This document shows, piece by piece, positions 11,806-22,662 of a stretch of DNA of 64,000 bases (position 1 is its first letter; the number at the start of each line of letters is the position of its first letter). The notes below the pieces were generated by a model that was not told where the DNA came from, made no database searches, and saw only the letters and a program-made list of their open reading frames with translations. Source of the stretch: Schistocephalus solidus (lineage: Eukaryota; Platyhelminthes; Cestoda; Diphyllobothriidea; Diphyllobothriidae); NCBI GenBank assembly GCA_017591395.1, contig WEDG01000713.1:1-64000 (forward strand). The letters are read 5' to 3'. The translations under genes and the position numbers were made by a program.

Positions 11806-12494
11806 TATAAGGAACTTCAGTAGCAAAAAGCTGAGAGGGATATCTAAAAAGTGTAGGAATATATTTTTTCGGTATCGAACCACCATAGTGATTAAGACCG
11901 GGATATGCCTGTTGGTAGTTAAAACGGAATGGGGGAAGTTAGCTGGAATAAACAGGCTGGTGGGAGAGGGCAAGCAGCTATAAAAATGAAGTGCTGAGAT
12001 GTCGGTTCTAGTATATAAGTTAACATGGTTTGGGTTATTTGCTTGTTGGAGAGGCTTTGATAGTTTTGGCGAAGGCAGTATGCGATTAGTTAGAACTGCA
12101 CTTCCTTGCTTTTTGGTTAGGGTTGGATGTACTTCCTTCGTAAGACCTGCCTTAGGTTATATAATTGGGGGTTTAAGATGACCCGTGGGGTTATGTGACG
12201 AGCTAGTTTGTGGAGGGTTAAATTAGTAGTCTTTAAATTGAGATGATAGCGGATTTTGTATTTGAAGAACGCTATTAATGTGGAGTGGCTCGGGGAATTT
12301 CACGGGAAGGCCTGTATAACTGCGTTTAAGAGGGAGAGCTGTTAGTCTAAGTGCTTTAGACGGGTTAGACGGTCAAAATGCTTTAGACGGGGTTGCGGAA
12401 ATTATAGATGGGCTAAAAGCATCAGAAATTTCATTAATTATCCTTCGGGAAAACGAAGTAGAAGGTGGAGTGGAGGGGCTGAGCGAACTGGACA
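11806..12494 (-). mobile_element. ORF1-endonuclease linker region of family C copy ii
   Basis: It lies between the ORF1 remnant and the endonuclease start of the same copy. The plus strand is G-rich and T-rich, so the minus strand is C/A-rich, like the Pro/His/Asn-rich linker seen at 16600-17090 in copy iii. No motif is seen. Confidence 0.4.
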
Positions 12495-13150
12495 TCAGAG
12501 GAGATGAATTAACCGGTGCATTGAGGTTAGTGGAAATACTACCATGCGTGTGAATATTAGGTTGAGAATTTGATGACAGAAAAGACCCATTTCTTCACTC
12601 CATTGGCTAATATCTCGACAAAGAAAACATTTTGTCATTTCCAAATAGCAAGAAGTGCGACCTCTTTGATCAAAGAATGCATCCACCTCAATTGTTGAAA
12701 ATAATTTAACTAAGATAGGAGGATTCTTGTTACGTAAAGAGAGGCGTTTTGTTCCCACTATTTTGTAGTTGAAACCATTCGAGTACAAAAAGTCCATAGC
12801 AACCTCAACTGGGCATCTTTGGATGGGGGCATTATTTAGGAGAAAATTATGATTACGTTTCTGTCTGGCAAAGCCTCGCTGGCGACCAAGTGAACAAGCG
12901 AGTCGAGACGTCTGCAATCTTGTGAGGGAATATCAGATAGGTTACCATCTAACAGGTTACCGAGTATAGATAAAATAGATCCAAACTTCATCATAAAGTC
13001 ATTGCAGTTCTGTAAATTGCACAGATCAAACTGTTTAGCTTTAAGTATGGGTTGCATATTTTCGTCAATTTTGAGAATACTAGGTGCAAGTAAGCAACGC
13101 TTGGGTTCAGGGGCAGATATTTTATGATGAGTTGAGGTTGTTTGTTTCAT
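12495..13150 (-). mobile_element. ORF1 remnant of family C copy ii
   Basis: On the minus strand it opens near 13150 with a basic N-terminus, then CNLQNCNDFMMKFGSILSIL and DSLVHLVASEALPDRN. After a frameshift near 12840 it continues NNAPIQRCPVEVAMDFLYSN, GTKRLSLRNKNPPILVKLF and EVDAFFDQRG. The hydrophobic block followed by KRL..NKN.P.LVKLF is the pattern of the RNA-binding core of CR1/Jockey-type ORF1 proteins. Stops and frame changes make it a pseudogene. The endonuclease start of the same copy follows about 700 bp downstream. Confidence 0.62.
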
Positions 13151-13369
13151 CTTTCCTCGAAATGTGAGTGCAATCTACGCAGAATACGCAGGGTAAAAAT
13201 ATTTATGCTGATATAATTTCCAACTGGTTGATATTTTGACACTAAAAATGGTTACAGCGAACAACGTGTAGTTGGAAAATTATAATATTTAAAATTTCAA
13301 CTTAAATTTTATGCTTGCGCTTTATAATTCTACTTTTGTACATAAATTTATAAGGATGGCACGTGAGGC

Positions 13370-13700
13370 TACGTCGAGTGAAGCAGTGTGGGACTGAATA
13401 CTTCCACCTATTGTAAAATACAACAAACACATGTATATTTAGTTGTTTAAAGGTCAGAAATGCAAAACATTATAAGCACTAGCCAATACATATAGCAAGG
13501 AACAAAAAGGTCTGTTCAAAATTGAGAACGAGGAATGAGCCTATGTCGGGTGAGCACCACGAGAATGTATTGTTCTGACTATTGTTAAAAACAAACACCA
13601 CAGGTACGCACAGCTGATTAAGGGTGAGAAATGCAAAACTTGAATCAACAATTAAGCCAATAACGTAAGCAGAAATGAAGAGATATGTTCAAGATTTGAA
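13370..13700. repeat. 171-bp imperfect tandem repeat
   Basis: AGAAATGCAAAAC occurs at 13456 and 13627. Flanking words also match in order (AGGCTACGTCGAGTGA against AGCCTATGTCGGGTGA; AGCCAATA; GTTCAA.ATT). It lies directly upstream, in minus-strand terms, of the ORF1 remnant of family C copy ii. Confidence 0.6.
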
Positions 13701-14229
13701 ATTTGACTTATCTTTTTAAAATCGACCTGCGTGCCTTGATCTTGAAGCCGCGTTCCAGTTCTAGTGAAATGGCTATCGCTGACGGCTTGCGGAAGGATCC
13801 ACTCCTAATTGCGTCGTGGCATGACCTGCTCTCACAATACTTAGGCACTATCAGAGCCCTTTTGGCCCGAATTCTATGTTAAAAACTGATTTATAATTGT
13901 CCTGTCTTATTCAAAAATAGATTTGTAGTATTATTTAACAGATTTTTTGGTTTTTATTTTAAATTCTATTAGAATTTGTCTTTTTCTAATAGAACTTGGT
14001 TGAGCATTGTCGCGTATCCTATGGAATAGAATTTTAATCATTGGGCATTTTTGAATCTAGGAATTTTTAATGTATTTTCATTATTTCTAGTGTGTCGGGG
14101 GCCGTTGTGATGTGTTATTATATTTATTTTGAGAATATATTTGTCGTGTGTTATTTTGAATAGGAAAGTTAGACAATTTTGGAGTCTTCTGAGCTAAACG
14201 GGTCGAAGACCGTAGCTGTTATATAGTTC
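13701..14229. other. No gene recognised
   Basis: AT-rich, with a short block near 13750-13790 shared with 11305-11350. Confidence 0.35.
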
Positions 14230-17200
14230 CATGTAAATAAATAAATTGCATATTTAAGGCCCAGAGGGCCCCATCATAACAAACTTAGTATCGTGGTTTA
14301 AATAAATGCAAATTGGATAATTGCTGCACTATTTGAGCATCCATACGAACAGCAGAAATGCGTAGTATGGTAAGCATATCCGATTCAGAACGATTTGCCA
14401 TTTTTAAAACAAAAGTCCACAATCTTTGGCACATACGGTGAACTAGAAAAGAAGCATTTAAAAAACTCCTATGGTTAAATCGGAGGTGGAGTCCGGCGAG
14501 CCACCAATTAAAAAAAACTAGGAGAAAAACTGCTTCACTAAAAATTAATAGCTATATGTAATGGGATAGTATAGTGATGTTGCTGACAACGTATCAGGGT
14601 TCGGAACGCTCATTGTCGGGTGAGAGATAATACAGCATTCAGAGCTACTGTTTATAACCACCAGTGGAGGTGAGAGAGGAGAAACTCATCGTGGACAACA
14701 GGGTCGAAATGAAGAGAGGAGAGTAGAGGTCATGAGATTATCATCGAGATGCAAACTTGCTGACTGCATAGTCCACCAACAAAGAGGCGTAAACCATCAG
14801 AACCCGCCTCGATCATCAACTGAACCTGGAGACCATCGTCAGGGTGCAAAATCGGAGGAAAGTATCAAGGTTGTCAAGAGTTGGCGATGCTAGTTTAAAA
14901 GGAGGGGACGAAAAAGTGAATGCAAAGATTGACTCTGCAGATGATGATGGAAATATTTGTAGAGACCAATATAATATCAAGGGATCTGCCTCAAATACCA
15001 GGAGGACCCTTTTCGAAATCCAAACGTTGCGAGTTTTGGAAGGAAACAGACAATAAGAACTTTATATCTTCCAAAGTTAACTGTTTGTGTAATTTGGATT
15101 TGAAAATAGCTAACGTAGACGACAACCTTATTTCAAGTGGAAGATTATTCCATATGAATGCATATTTGGAGGCAAAAAAACTGGGATCGGTTAGGTGTGG
15201 AGCTAAGGGGTGGTGAAATGATCATGGAGGAATAACGAGTGGCATAAGGTCGATCTACCGGAGTGAGAGCGTTAATTCGGGGGAGATTTGAGCTAAAGTT
15301 AGGTGAAACAGGAAGCTGAGACCGGATTCGAGTTTTTTCACCCACAGAAATTTAATGTTTGCTAACTGGCATCTATCCGTATAAAAAATACTGGATCCAG
15401 GAAGTGAAAATATTCTTCGAGTAAAAACTCTAAACTTTTTTTTCAGAGGCGTTCATCAACCCAAAGAGGGGACAGTAGTATTCTAGGATAGGAAGAACAA
15501 ACATGCGGTATAGGTGTAACTTTATTTCCGGAAGGAAGAAATTATGTGATATAAAACCACATATCTGTGCAGCCTTTGCAGAAATTTGATCTGCATAAGG
15601 CGATACTGCTAGCTTATTCGTGTAACTTAGATATAAGTCTCTTATGATTGGGCTCCAGGAAGCTTGTTGGGGCCAAAACACATCAAAACTACTCTGGGAT
15701 GGAGAAAATTCCATCTGCCAACTATATCGTGCCAAAAGTAAGCAATAAAGCCGAAAATCTGAGCAGCTTTGGTCGTAATTCTACCGGCATTAGTCGAAAG
15801 ATCTTATTTTTCATGTAGCCTTACAAAATTCCTTGATGGATGAACATTAAGCCATAGGGTAACCTTTAAATATAAAAGTTTGCGGCAGCCTTACAGGTCC
15901 AAAACACATGTAACGACACTTAGAAGGTGAGAATTCTATTAAGCATGTGGAGCTGCATGCCGAAAAAGCGTCTAAGTCCGAATGAATTTGTTCTAGGTAT
16001 CGTTTGTCTGTAGAGGTAGAGAAGGAATACACGCATTTGAGGTTATTCGCATAAAAATAAGACTTAGAATGTTTAACTCTTGGTGAACTATAATTTATGT
16101 TAAGAAAGAACAACAAAGAGCGTAACACGATATCTTGAAGGACACCACTCACAATCGGAGTAGCACTTGAGTATGAGGACCCCACTGAAACTTTTTTTCG
16201 ATCAGAAAGGTATGATTCAATTAATTCAGTATGGAAACTACGAAATGCAATAGCCTCTGGTTTATCTAGAGGTCATCTATGAGGTACTTTATCGAATGCC
16301 CGGATATGATTATGTGTTAGGAATTTAACTGTGGCAAAGCACGCTTCGCTAGTGAAAGTTCCGTTTGGATCTTCAAAACCACGTTGTACAAGGGTAGTTT
16401 TGATCTCTACCATACAACCACCACCTCGTTTACTAATTTGGTACTGTCGGTAGAAATTATAGTCTATACCAAATAGCGACGCATTCGACGTTTATTCATT
16501 AACTCATGTTTCCGTCATATAAACTATATCGGAATTATATGTTTCATTGAATGTCCTGAGTTGTGTTCATTTATGTATTTTTGATCTCGCATTAATAAGG
16601 GTGATACTTAGTGTGTCGTATAGGGAAAAGGGAAGCTGTTGTGAAAAACCTGATTTTAAAAGTGTTTTGATTGTTTGATGAGCTAAATGAAGGAAATTTT
16701 GCAACTATTGGAAGGTATGATGATGTGCGTGGTGAGATATGAGTGTGTGGTTTAGACTGTATGGGTTGCTTATGTGGTGAATTTAGAGTGTATGAGTTAA
16801 AGTACATGGGTTAAGTGTGTATTGTGTTAGAGTGCATGGGTTGGGTGTAGAGGTTATGCCTCATTTGGGGTGGATTAACTAAGTGGTAATTGTAACTACA
16901 TGGAGTTACTGTTTGGGAGGTTTATCGGTCAAAGTGACTGGTTTGGTTGCCATAACCTGCTACGATGTTTGAGAGGGAATAGTGCGTTGGCTTCCTCCTA
17001 TGCCATGCAGGTGGATTTGGGGGTTGAGGTGCTATTCTTTAAGCTAGTAAGTCTCTTATGAGAGCTTGCAGAGTTTGGAGTACTCATATGTCTAAGGTTG
17101 ACATATTTTGTGCTCAGTAAAGCTCTTTTTGTAGGAATACTAACTGGGAGACTAATCGGGTTGCCATTTGAGCTTGAAGTGATTGACCTGGATGCGATAG

Positions 17201-17406
17201 AGTTTTATTGGTTGTCGGTTGATATTTTCTGTTACTACTTGACCATTTTTCACCGTCGTACTAACACCTATATTATTATCTAATATTTTGATGTAAGTGG
17301 GACGAAGATCGATGTCTTTAGTCTGGTCTAGTGAGGTTGTAGCGTTTCGAAAAGCTCGTTTCGATTGACTCATACCTCCTCTTCTAACCACTGTTGTAGT
17401 TATCAA
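14230..17406 (-). mobile_element. CR1/Jockey-like retrotransposon with internal deletion and a complete 3' end (family C copy iii)
   Basis: The minus strand reads, in order: the end of ORF1 and its linker (17406-16600); the first endonuclease blocks (about 16570-16350, with TETWVNE and KRGGGCMV); then, without the rest of the endonuclease, RT from about 16300 (AFDKVPHR). RT continues with SGVLQ.IVLRSLLFFLNI (about 16145) and the degraded catalytic block FYANNLKCVYS at about 16045 in place of YADD. Then come the thumb region LHLYRMFVLPILEYYCPLFG (about 15500) and the C-terminal WNNLP-like region (about 15170). The 3' untranslated region from about 15140 to 14230 matches 52900-53850 in the opposite orientation and ends in ATTT-type repeats. 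Many stops are present, so the copy is dead. Confidence 0.78.
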
Positions 17407-17419
17407 TTTTGTATTATGA

Positions 17420-18680
17420 GTGCCTTCGAGAGCGAAGTCCTTATCTTCATTTAGTAATGGAGGAAATTTCTTACTTAGTTTAGAAGATGATCAACAACAG
17501 AACAGTTAAGCCATAGATTTTGCAGAGTTTGGCTCACTGAGTGCACAAGATTCCCTCTGTCTGCCACGTGCAAGATGAATCTTAGAGGCTTATTGAAAAA
17601 TCTCTGCGATCCTTAGATGTATAGATAACGAACTAGGATATTTATCTTTTAACTGCTTCCTCAATTTCTTTAGTCGTGGCAAAAGAAAGTGGGGAACGGT
17701 GGATTCCGAAGCGTAGGGCTTGACAATTTTGATTGACACAAGTTCCATAATGTTATTTGAAATGACTGTCATGAAGTCACAAAGACTTTCTGCGTCGTTC
17801 ATTGAGGAGAGATGCTGCCAGGCCAATGAGTACAAAAAGTTATTAACTAAGCTCATATCTGCGAGGTCAAAAGCATGATAATTTCAAATGGCGCTAGCCT
17901 TTTCCAATGAGACAATCGGAAGGCAATGGTGAATTAATGTATGATCACTTTGGAAAAGGCCCTGCTTAAAATTAACGAAGAGAAGAGCAATGTCATTTGT
18001 GAAAATCAGGTCTAAAATATGCTTGTCTCTCGTTGAAGAACGGACAAGCTGTGACCAATTAGAAATATTAATGGTTTATAGGAAAGGCTGAAATCTCGGT
18101 GGACAAAAGTTTGAAATCCAGTCAATTTGTGGAAAATTAAAATCCCTAGCTATTATTTTAATGTTAAAATTGGACTCCGAAACCAATTTGAAAATTTCAC
18201 AAAGTTTTACATTGTCAGATGATGAATTAGGCGGGTTGTAATTACATCCGAGAATCGCCTTTTGCCGGGGCGACAGGATAATGGATGCGAAGCAGTAATC
18301 ACCAGAGAATTACGTACCATCTAGATCAAACGGGAAGTGATTAAATGAAGCTTTAATATAGAGAAAACAACCACCACCACGCTTGATAATGCGGTCTTGA
18401 CTGTAGAGATCATACTGGTCCATGGCAATGAAAGAGTCGGAAATTAAGGGATGGATCCAAGATTCGGTTACACATAAATATCGGGCATTTACTCGAAAGT
18501 AATGGCTCTCAGTCGGGCCATCTTATTTATAACAGATCTAGCCTTAAGCAATATGACATCTAGCTTCACTGGAGTATATAAACTAGTGTAATCACTATTT
18601 TAAAATTTTGGAGGTTGGTAATTAAGTTGGAAGTTATTGTGGTTTGGAGGGTAACTGCCAACTGCGCCAGAACTCCGTTA
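17420..18680 (-). mobile_element. Endonuclease region of family C copy iv
   Basis: The minus strand reads through a recognisable APE-type endonuclease. It begins with NARSVINKMARLRAITFE and TESWIHPLISDSF (18560-18420) and KRGGGCF (about 18365). It continues with GCNYNPPNSSSDN (about 18240), ARDFNFPQIDW (about 18155), LDLIFTNDIALL (about 18010) and SDHTLIHHCLP (about 17950). These supply the GDFN-like, D-x-I-F-T and S-D-H blocks of the active site. One of them is altered (RDFN for GDFN). After 17880 the frame continues with a Lys-rich stretch (RLKKLRKQLKDKYP) typical of the stretch between endonuclease and RT. No RT follows before copy iii begins. Confidence 0.78.
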
Positions 18681-18856
18681 CAAAAGGCCAAGGATTTAGA
18701 CAGGTGGTTGCAACGAAGTCAGAGCTAGATTTTGCAAGTTCACTTCTTATTGATAATGGAGTGGCAAATATCTCAAGATTTTCAGATAGTAAGTCATTTT
18801 TACTTATTATGGTTTTGAGGATTTTGGGCGATAGTGAACAGTCGAGCTAACCGTCG

Positions 18857-19680
18857 GACTAAGGGATGACAACGTCATAAAATAATATTGTTAATAACAA
18901 GAAAGACACTGAAAACCTTCTTACTACCATGAACGAATTGCATCCTAAGATAAAATTCATAATTGAAATGGATCAAGAAAGCTACCTTTCCTAGAAGTCT
19001 TCATTTTCAGTGAGGAAGATGGCCCAATAAGGCGCTCTGTGTTCCAAAAATAACTGAAAAGGGCAATACACTTTACAAATTTTGTGTCAGTACAATAGAA
19101 ATTAAATCTAGGATATGCTTTCTTACAAGGAGCGATAATTAGTTGCCCTAGTGAAACCCTGGACGCAAAAATGCCCATTTCAAAGCAAACTTTCTTAACT
19201 GTGGGTATACTGCACTCTTCATACGGCAACCCTTTACGGTTATGAGTGATGGAAAAGTTACTTCCAAAAAAACCTTAATGATATCAAGTGACGGTTACGC
19301 CGCACCATAGAAAGAACATATGGTGTGTACATAGGGCGTGTACAATTCAAGGTCGTGTGCAAATAACCACCAATTTTTGTTTTCTCCAACTTGGACAATT
19401 TGAACTCCGTTAGCACTTCACTAGGACTGTTCCGGACAATACTGTTTCAACTGCACGTACGTACTTGCTTCCTGCTCATCTGGAATTTTTCTCGTGCCCA
19501 AATTCCTCATAAAATGGCATCAAATCGGAATTTGTTTATCATCTTATTCAAGTTGACTACACAGCCTCTGCACTAATACAAACTGACAACAACTTCGGAA
19601 ACCAAACGTGTACAGCCTCGAGAAGATCTGAAATTATCCAAGACCTTCGACATCTCCAAACGGCTGAGTCGTTCCTGCAT
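18857..19680 (+). mobile_element. Penelope-like element remnant (reverse transcriptase C-terminal part)
   Basis: Translation from about 18865 gives DDNVI (position of the YxDD box). It continues with ENLLTTMNELHPKIKF and, after a frame change at 18990, FLEVFIFSEEDGPIRRSVFQK. Later blocks are a LNLGYAFLQGAIISCPSETL-like stretch and LTVGILHSSYGNPLRLVMEK. These match, in order, the Penelope-like blocks that usually read L.S.HP.IKFT.E, LPFLDV...G....VYRK.T and F...GYP...I. A possible trace of the following RRTFYAAKLR-like block reads WRLRRTIERTYGVYIGRVQF near 19295. No clear GIY-YIG motif was found. Stops throughout; dead. Confidence 0.6.
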
Positions 19681-19925
19681 ATATTTTATACAATTTACAG
19701 TTTTTTTAAAGCGTTTTTGAACGACAAGGCGCTTTTTTGCTCATATTGCTGCAAATACTCGCCATATTCCAAACCCAGTTGGAATATTTCGTTATACGCC
19801 CAAAAGAGAACATATGAATACACAGTGTTTTTTATACTCATAGACTCAAAGTAATTGTTTGCTTGCAGCAAAACCAGTAATAATACTTCCTTTAAAGGAA
19901 AGCCTGTTGAGCTGGCTTTGGCATC

Positions 19926-22438
19926 CATGACTGGCCCTCGATCAGTTTACACTTACAACCAAGGACCAGCAAAGCGCGCAAAAAGCGTAATGGCAGCCAA
20001 ATCCGTCGGCTACGAGGACGAATCTTGTGTGGGATGTTCTTATATTCTACTAAGAGTTCAAAAACTGGAAGATGAGCTTGCAGACTTAAGGAAGCTTTTG
20101 CAAGATAACAATACTCAACGAAATACGGTAAAAAATATTACAGTTAAAAAGTCAGTGACCAAAGCACCTACAGTACCAAAAACAACAACTCACAAAGTTC
20201 GGACGTGAACACCAATGACGACCGGATAACAGGAACACAATCCCTGAATCCTAAGGACGACGACCAAAACGAATCACAAATCACATCCTCCCATCTTTGG
20301 TGCTCTAACAAGCCCGTAGTGGCATCCCAAGGAACAAACCCGCGGCAATCTGCAATGGGGGTACATCAAAACACCACCTAATTGGATAATGTTCCGACTT
20401 CAGTCTCGACTTCTGCCGGCTATCCCAGCAGTTCTAAATAATCCTTAGCTGAGAGCGAAAAAACCAATGAGTGGCAAGATAAAATTGGGAAAAAACATAA
20501 CACGGCTATAAAGTTTAAAAAGATAACAATAAATCCATCTGGTCACTCAGAGGAAAATATGGTCAGCAGTGTCTTGAAAGACGCCCTGGGCCGAGAGAAC
20601 TGCGTTGTTATCCAGGGCCTACCTGAATCAAATGCTAACACCCCAAAATGCTATATGGCTACATACGGAATACAAAGAGAATTCAGGAGATGATACCTGC
20701 CCTTAGGTCTGCAGACGGAAAACTGGAGACCGATGACCAGGTTAAAGCATCCCTTCTTTCCAAATTCTTCCAGACCGTCTTCACTAGAGAGCCTAATAAT
20801 TTTACTGCTATTCAAACAGTTTGTCAACCAATGTGTACCCCCCCTTTCCCTTACTTCTCCATCTCCTCCTCATCCACAACAGAGGACCTAGACCTAGACT
20901 TTTCACCGACCGTAGTTAAAACCGAATTACTCCGTATAAAACCAGCCAAGTCGCCTGGGCCGGATAGAATTCCTGCATTAGCCCTAAGAGAACTTGCTAA
21001 CGAACTGTGTATACCACTGTCCATCATATTCCAAAAGTCCTTTGAAGAAAGCAAACTCCCGGAAGAATGGAAGTGCGCATTCATCGCCCCAATCTATACA
21101 GGAGGTTCACGACTCGACTGTGAAAATTACCGCCCTGTCAGTTTAACTTGCATAGCGTGCAAAATAATGGAGCGTATTATCAAGAGGCATTTAATGCGCT
21201 ATCTGGAAAACAACCAAATCTTATGCGATGCCCAACACGGCTTCCGTCCAGGACGTTCCTGTCTCACGAGTGCCCTTCAGTCGCACGAGAAATGGACAAA
21301 AGGCCACAGATAAGGGTCATGCAGTAGATGTTGTATTTTTTTGACTTCAAAAAAAGCCTTTGATAGTGTACCACACGGGCTTCTTTTGCAGAAGATTTGG
21401 AACGTAGGAATTCAAGGAAACCTTTTCAATTGGATCAAGAGTTTCTTGTCTTTCAGAGTACAGAGAGTTGTTGTTGGAAACTCTTGCTCAGAATGGGTAA
21501 AAGTAGAAAGTGGTGTTCCACAGGGTTCTGTTTTGGGCCCCCTACTCTTCCTAATATACGTGAACGACTGTCTCAATGACCTAGATTGTGAAGCTGTCAT
21601 GTTCGCAGATGACATTAAAATATGGACTGAAGTCAGCTGTGCTGATGACGCAAAAGGGTTACAATCGAATATCGACAAACTAAGTGCCTGGTCAGCGAAA
21701 TGGCTTCTTAAGTTTAATGTATCCAAGTGCGTGATCCTACATCTAAGCGCCGGTCGAAAAGTATCTCTGAGACACCAGTACTTTATTAATGGCACTGCAT
21801 TAAAAGAGGTCGAAACATACAAAGATCTGGGCATGTGGACAACTGCGAATTTGATGCCCTCAGAACACTGTAAGAAAGCAGTCCAGAAGGCAACATGTAC
21901 ACTACATTGGATCAGACGTGCGTTTAAAATATTCCCCCCTGATCTATTCGGAGAAGTCTATGGCGCCTTTGTGAGACCACATTTAGATTACGGAGTACCA
22001 GCTTGGATACCGTGGATGAAGAAAGATGTTGACCTCCTCGAGCAGGTGCAACGGAGAGCAACGAAGATGGTTGACGGTCTTAAGTCTTTACCGTACCAAG
22101 ACAGATTGAAAAAGCTTGACTTATTTCCTCTTTCCTACAGGCACTTACGGTGTAGCCTGCTCTGGACATTCCGGATTATCCGGGGCCATGATTCCACCCT
22201 GAGATCAGAGGATTTCTTCGCTTTTGCCTGCACAACTCATCTGCGTGGTCATCCTTACAAGGTTAATAGCGAACGCACGCGATTGAACCTCAGAAAGTTT
22301 TGTTTCAGCCAACGAGTGGTTCGACCTTGGAACTCGTTACCAAGTGAGATGGTTACCTCTGAAAGCATTATTGATTTAAAAGAAGGCTTGATTGCATTGT
22401 ATTTGACAAAAGACGACTGTCACAGCATGATTTCTTAA
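19926..22438 (+). mobile_element. CR1/Jockey-like retrotransposon lacking its endonuclease (family B copy 1)
   Basis: ORF1 begins with the ATG at 19926. It has a Cys pair (ESCVGC) and a coiled-coil stretch (LLRVQKLEDELADLRKLL), and after frame breaks ends with NCVVIQGLPESNANTPK near 20648. The next codons are already reverse transcriptase (MLYGYIRNTKRIQEM), so the ORF1 C-terminus and the whole endonuclease are gone. RT is well preserved. It shows KSPGPDRIPALALRELA (about 20945), ENYRPVSLTCIACKIME (about 21120), GFRPGRSCLTSALQS (about 21240) and KKAFDSVPHGLLLQKI (about 21347). SGVPQGSVLGPLLFLIYVND (about 21510), FADD at 21602-21613 and the C-terminal WNSLPSEMV follow, to a TAA at 22436. One frameshift near 21310-21340 separates the two RT frames of 221 and 365 residues. 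Confidence 0.9.
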
Positions 22439-22636
22439 AACCAGCCTTTTAAAATCTTTCGGGCTCTACTTTTCTTCCACAATGTTTCGCCTATGGCTGT
22501 GAAAACGCATTTAAAGTTATCTTATGCTTTGACTCAAACATTTTAAAATGTACAACATTTTATATTGACTGTACACATGCAATGATAACCTAACATTAAT
22601 AGGGTCATCAAGGGCAATGCCTGTAACCCTTCAAAA

Positions 22637-22662
22637 TATACAAATATACATATACATATATA
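22637..22662. repeat. AT/AC-rich microsatellite at the junction of two family B copies
   Basis: Alternating ATAC/ATAT words directly in front of the 5' end of the next family B copy. Confidence 0.7.

Noticed and set aside
14844..15216. Plus-strand open frames of 70 and 98 residues
   Set aside because: They are antisense to the C-terminus and 3' untranslated region of family C copy iii.
21412..21834. 140-residue minus-strand open frame
   Set aside because: It is the antisense of the family B reverse transcriptase and also appears in the other copies.
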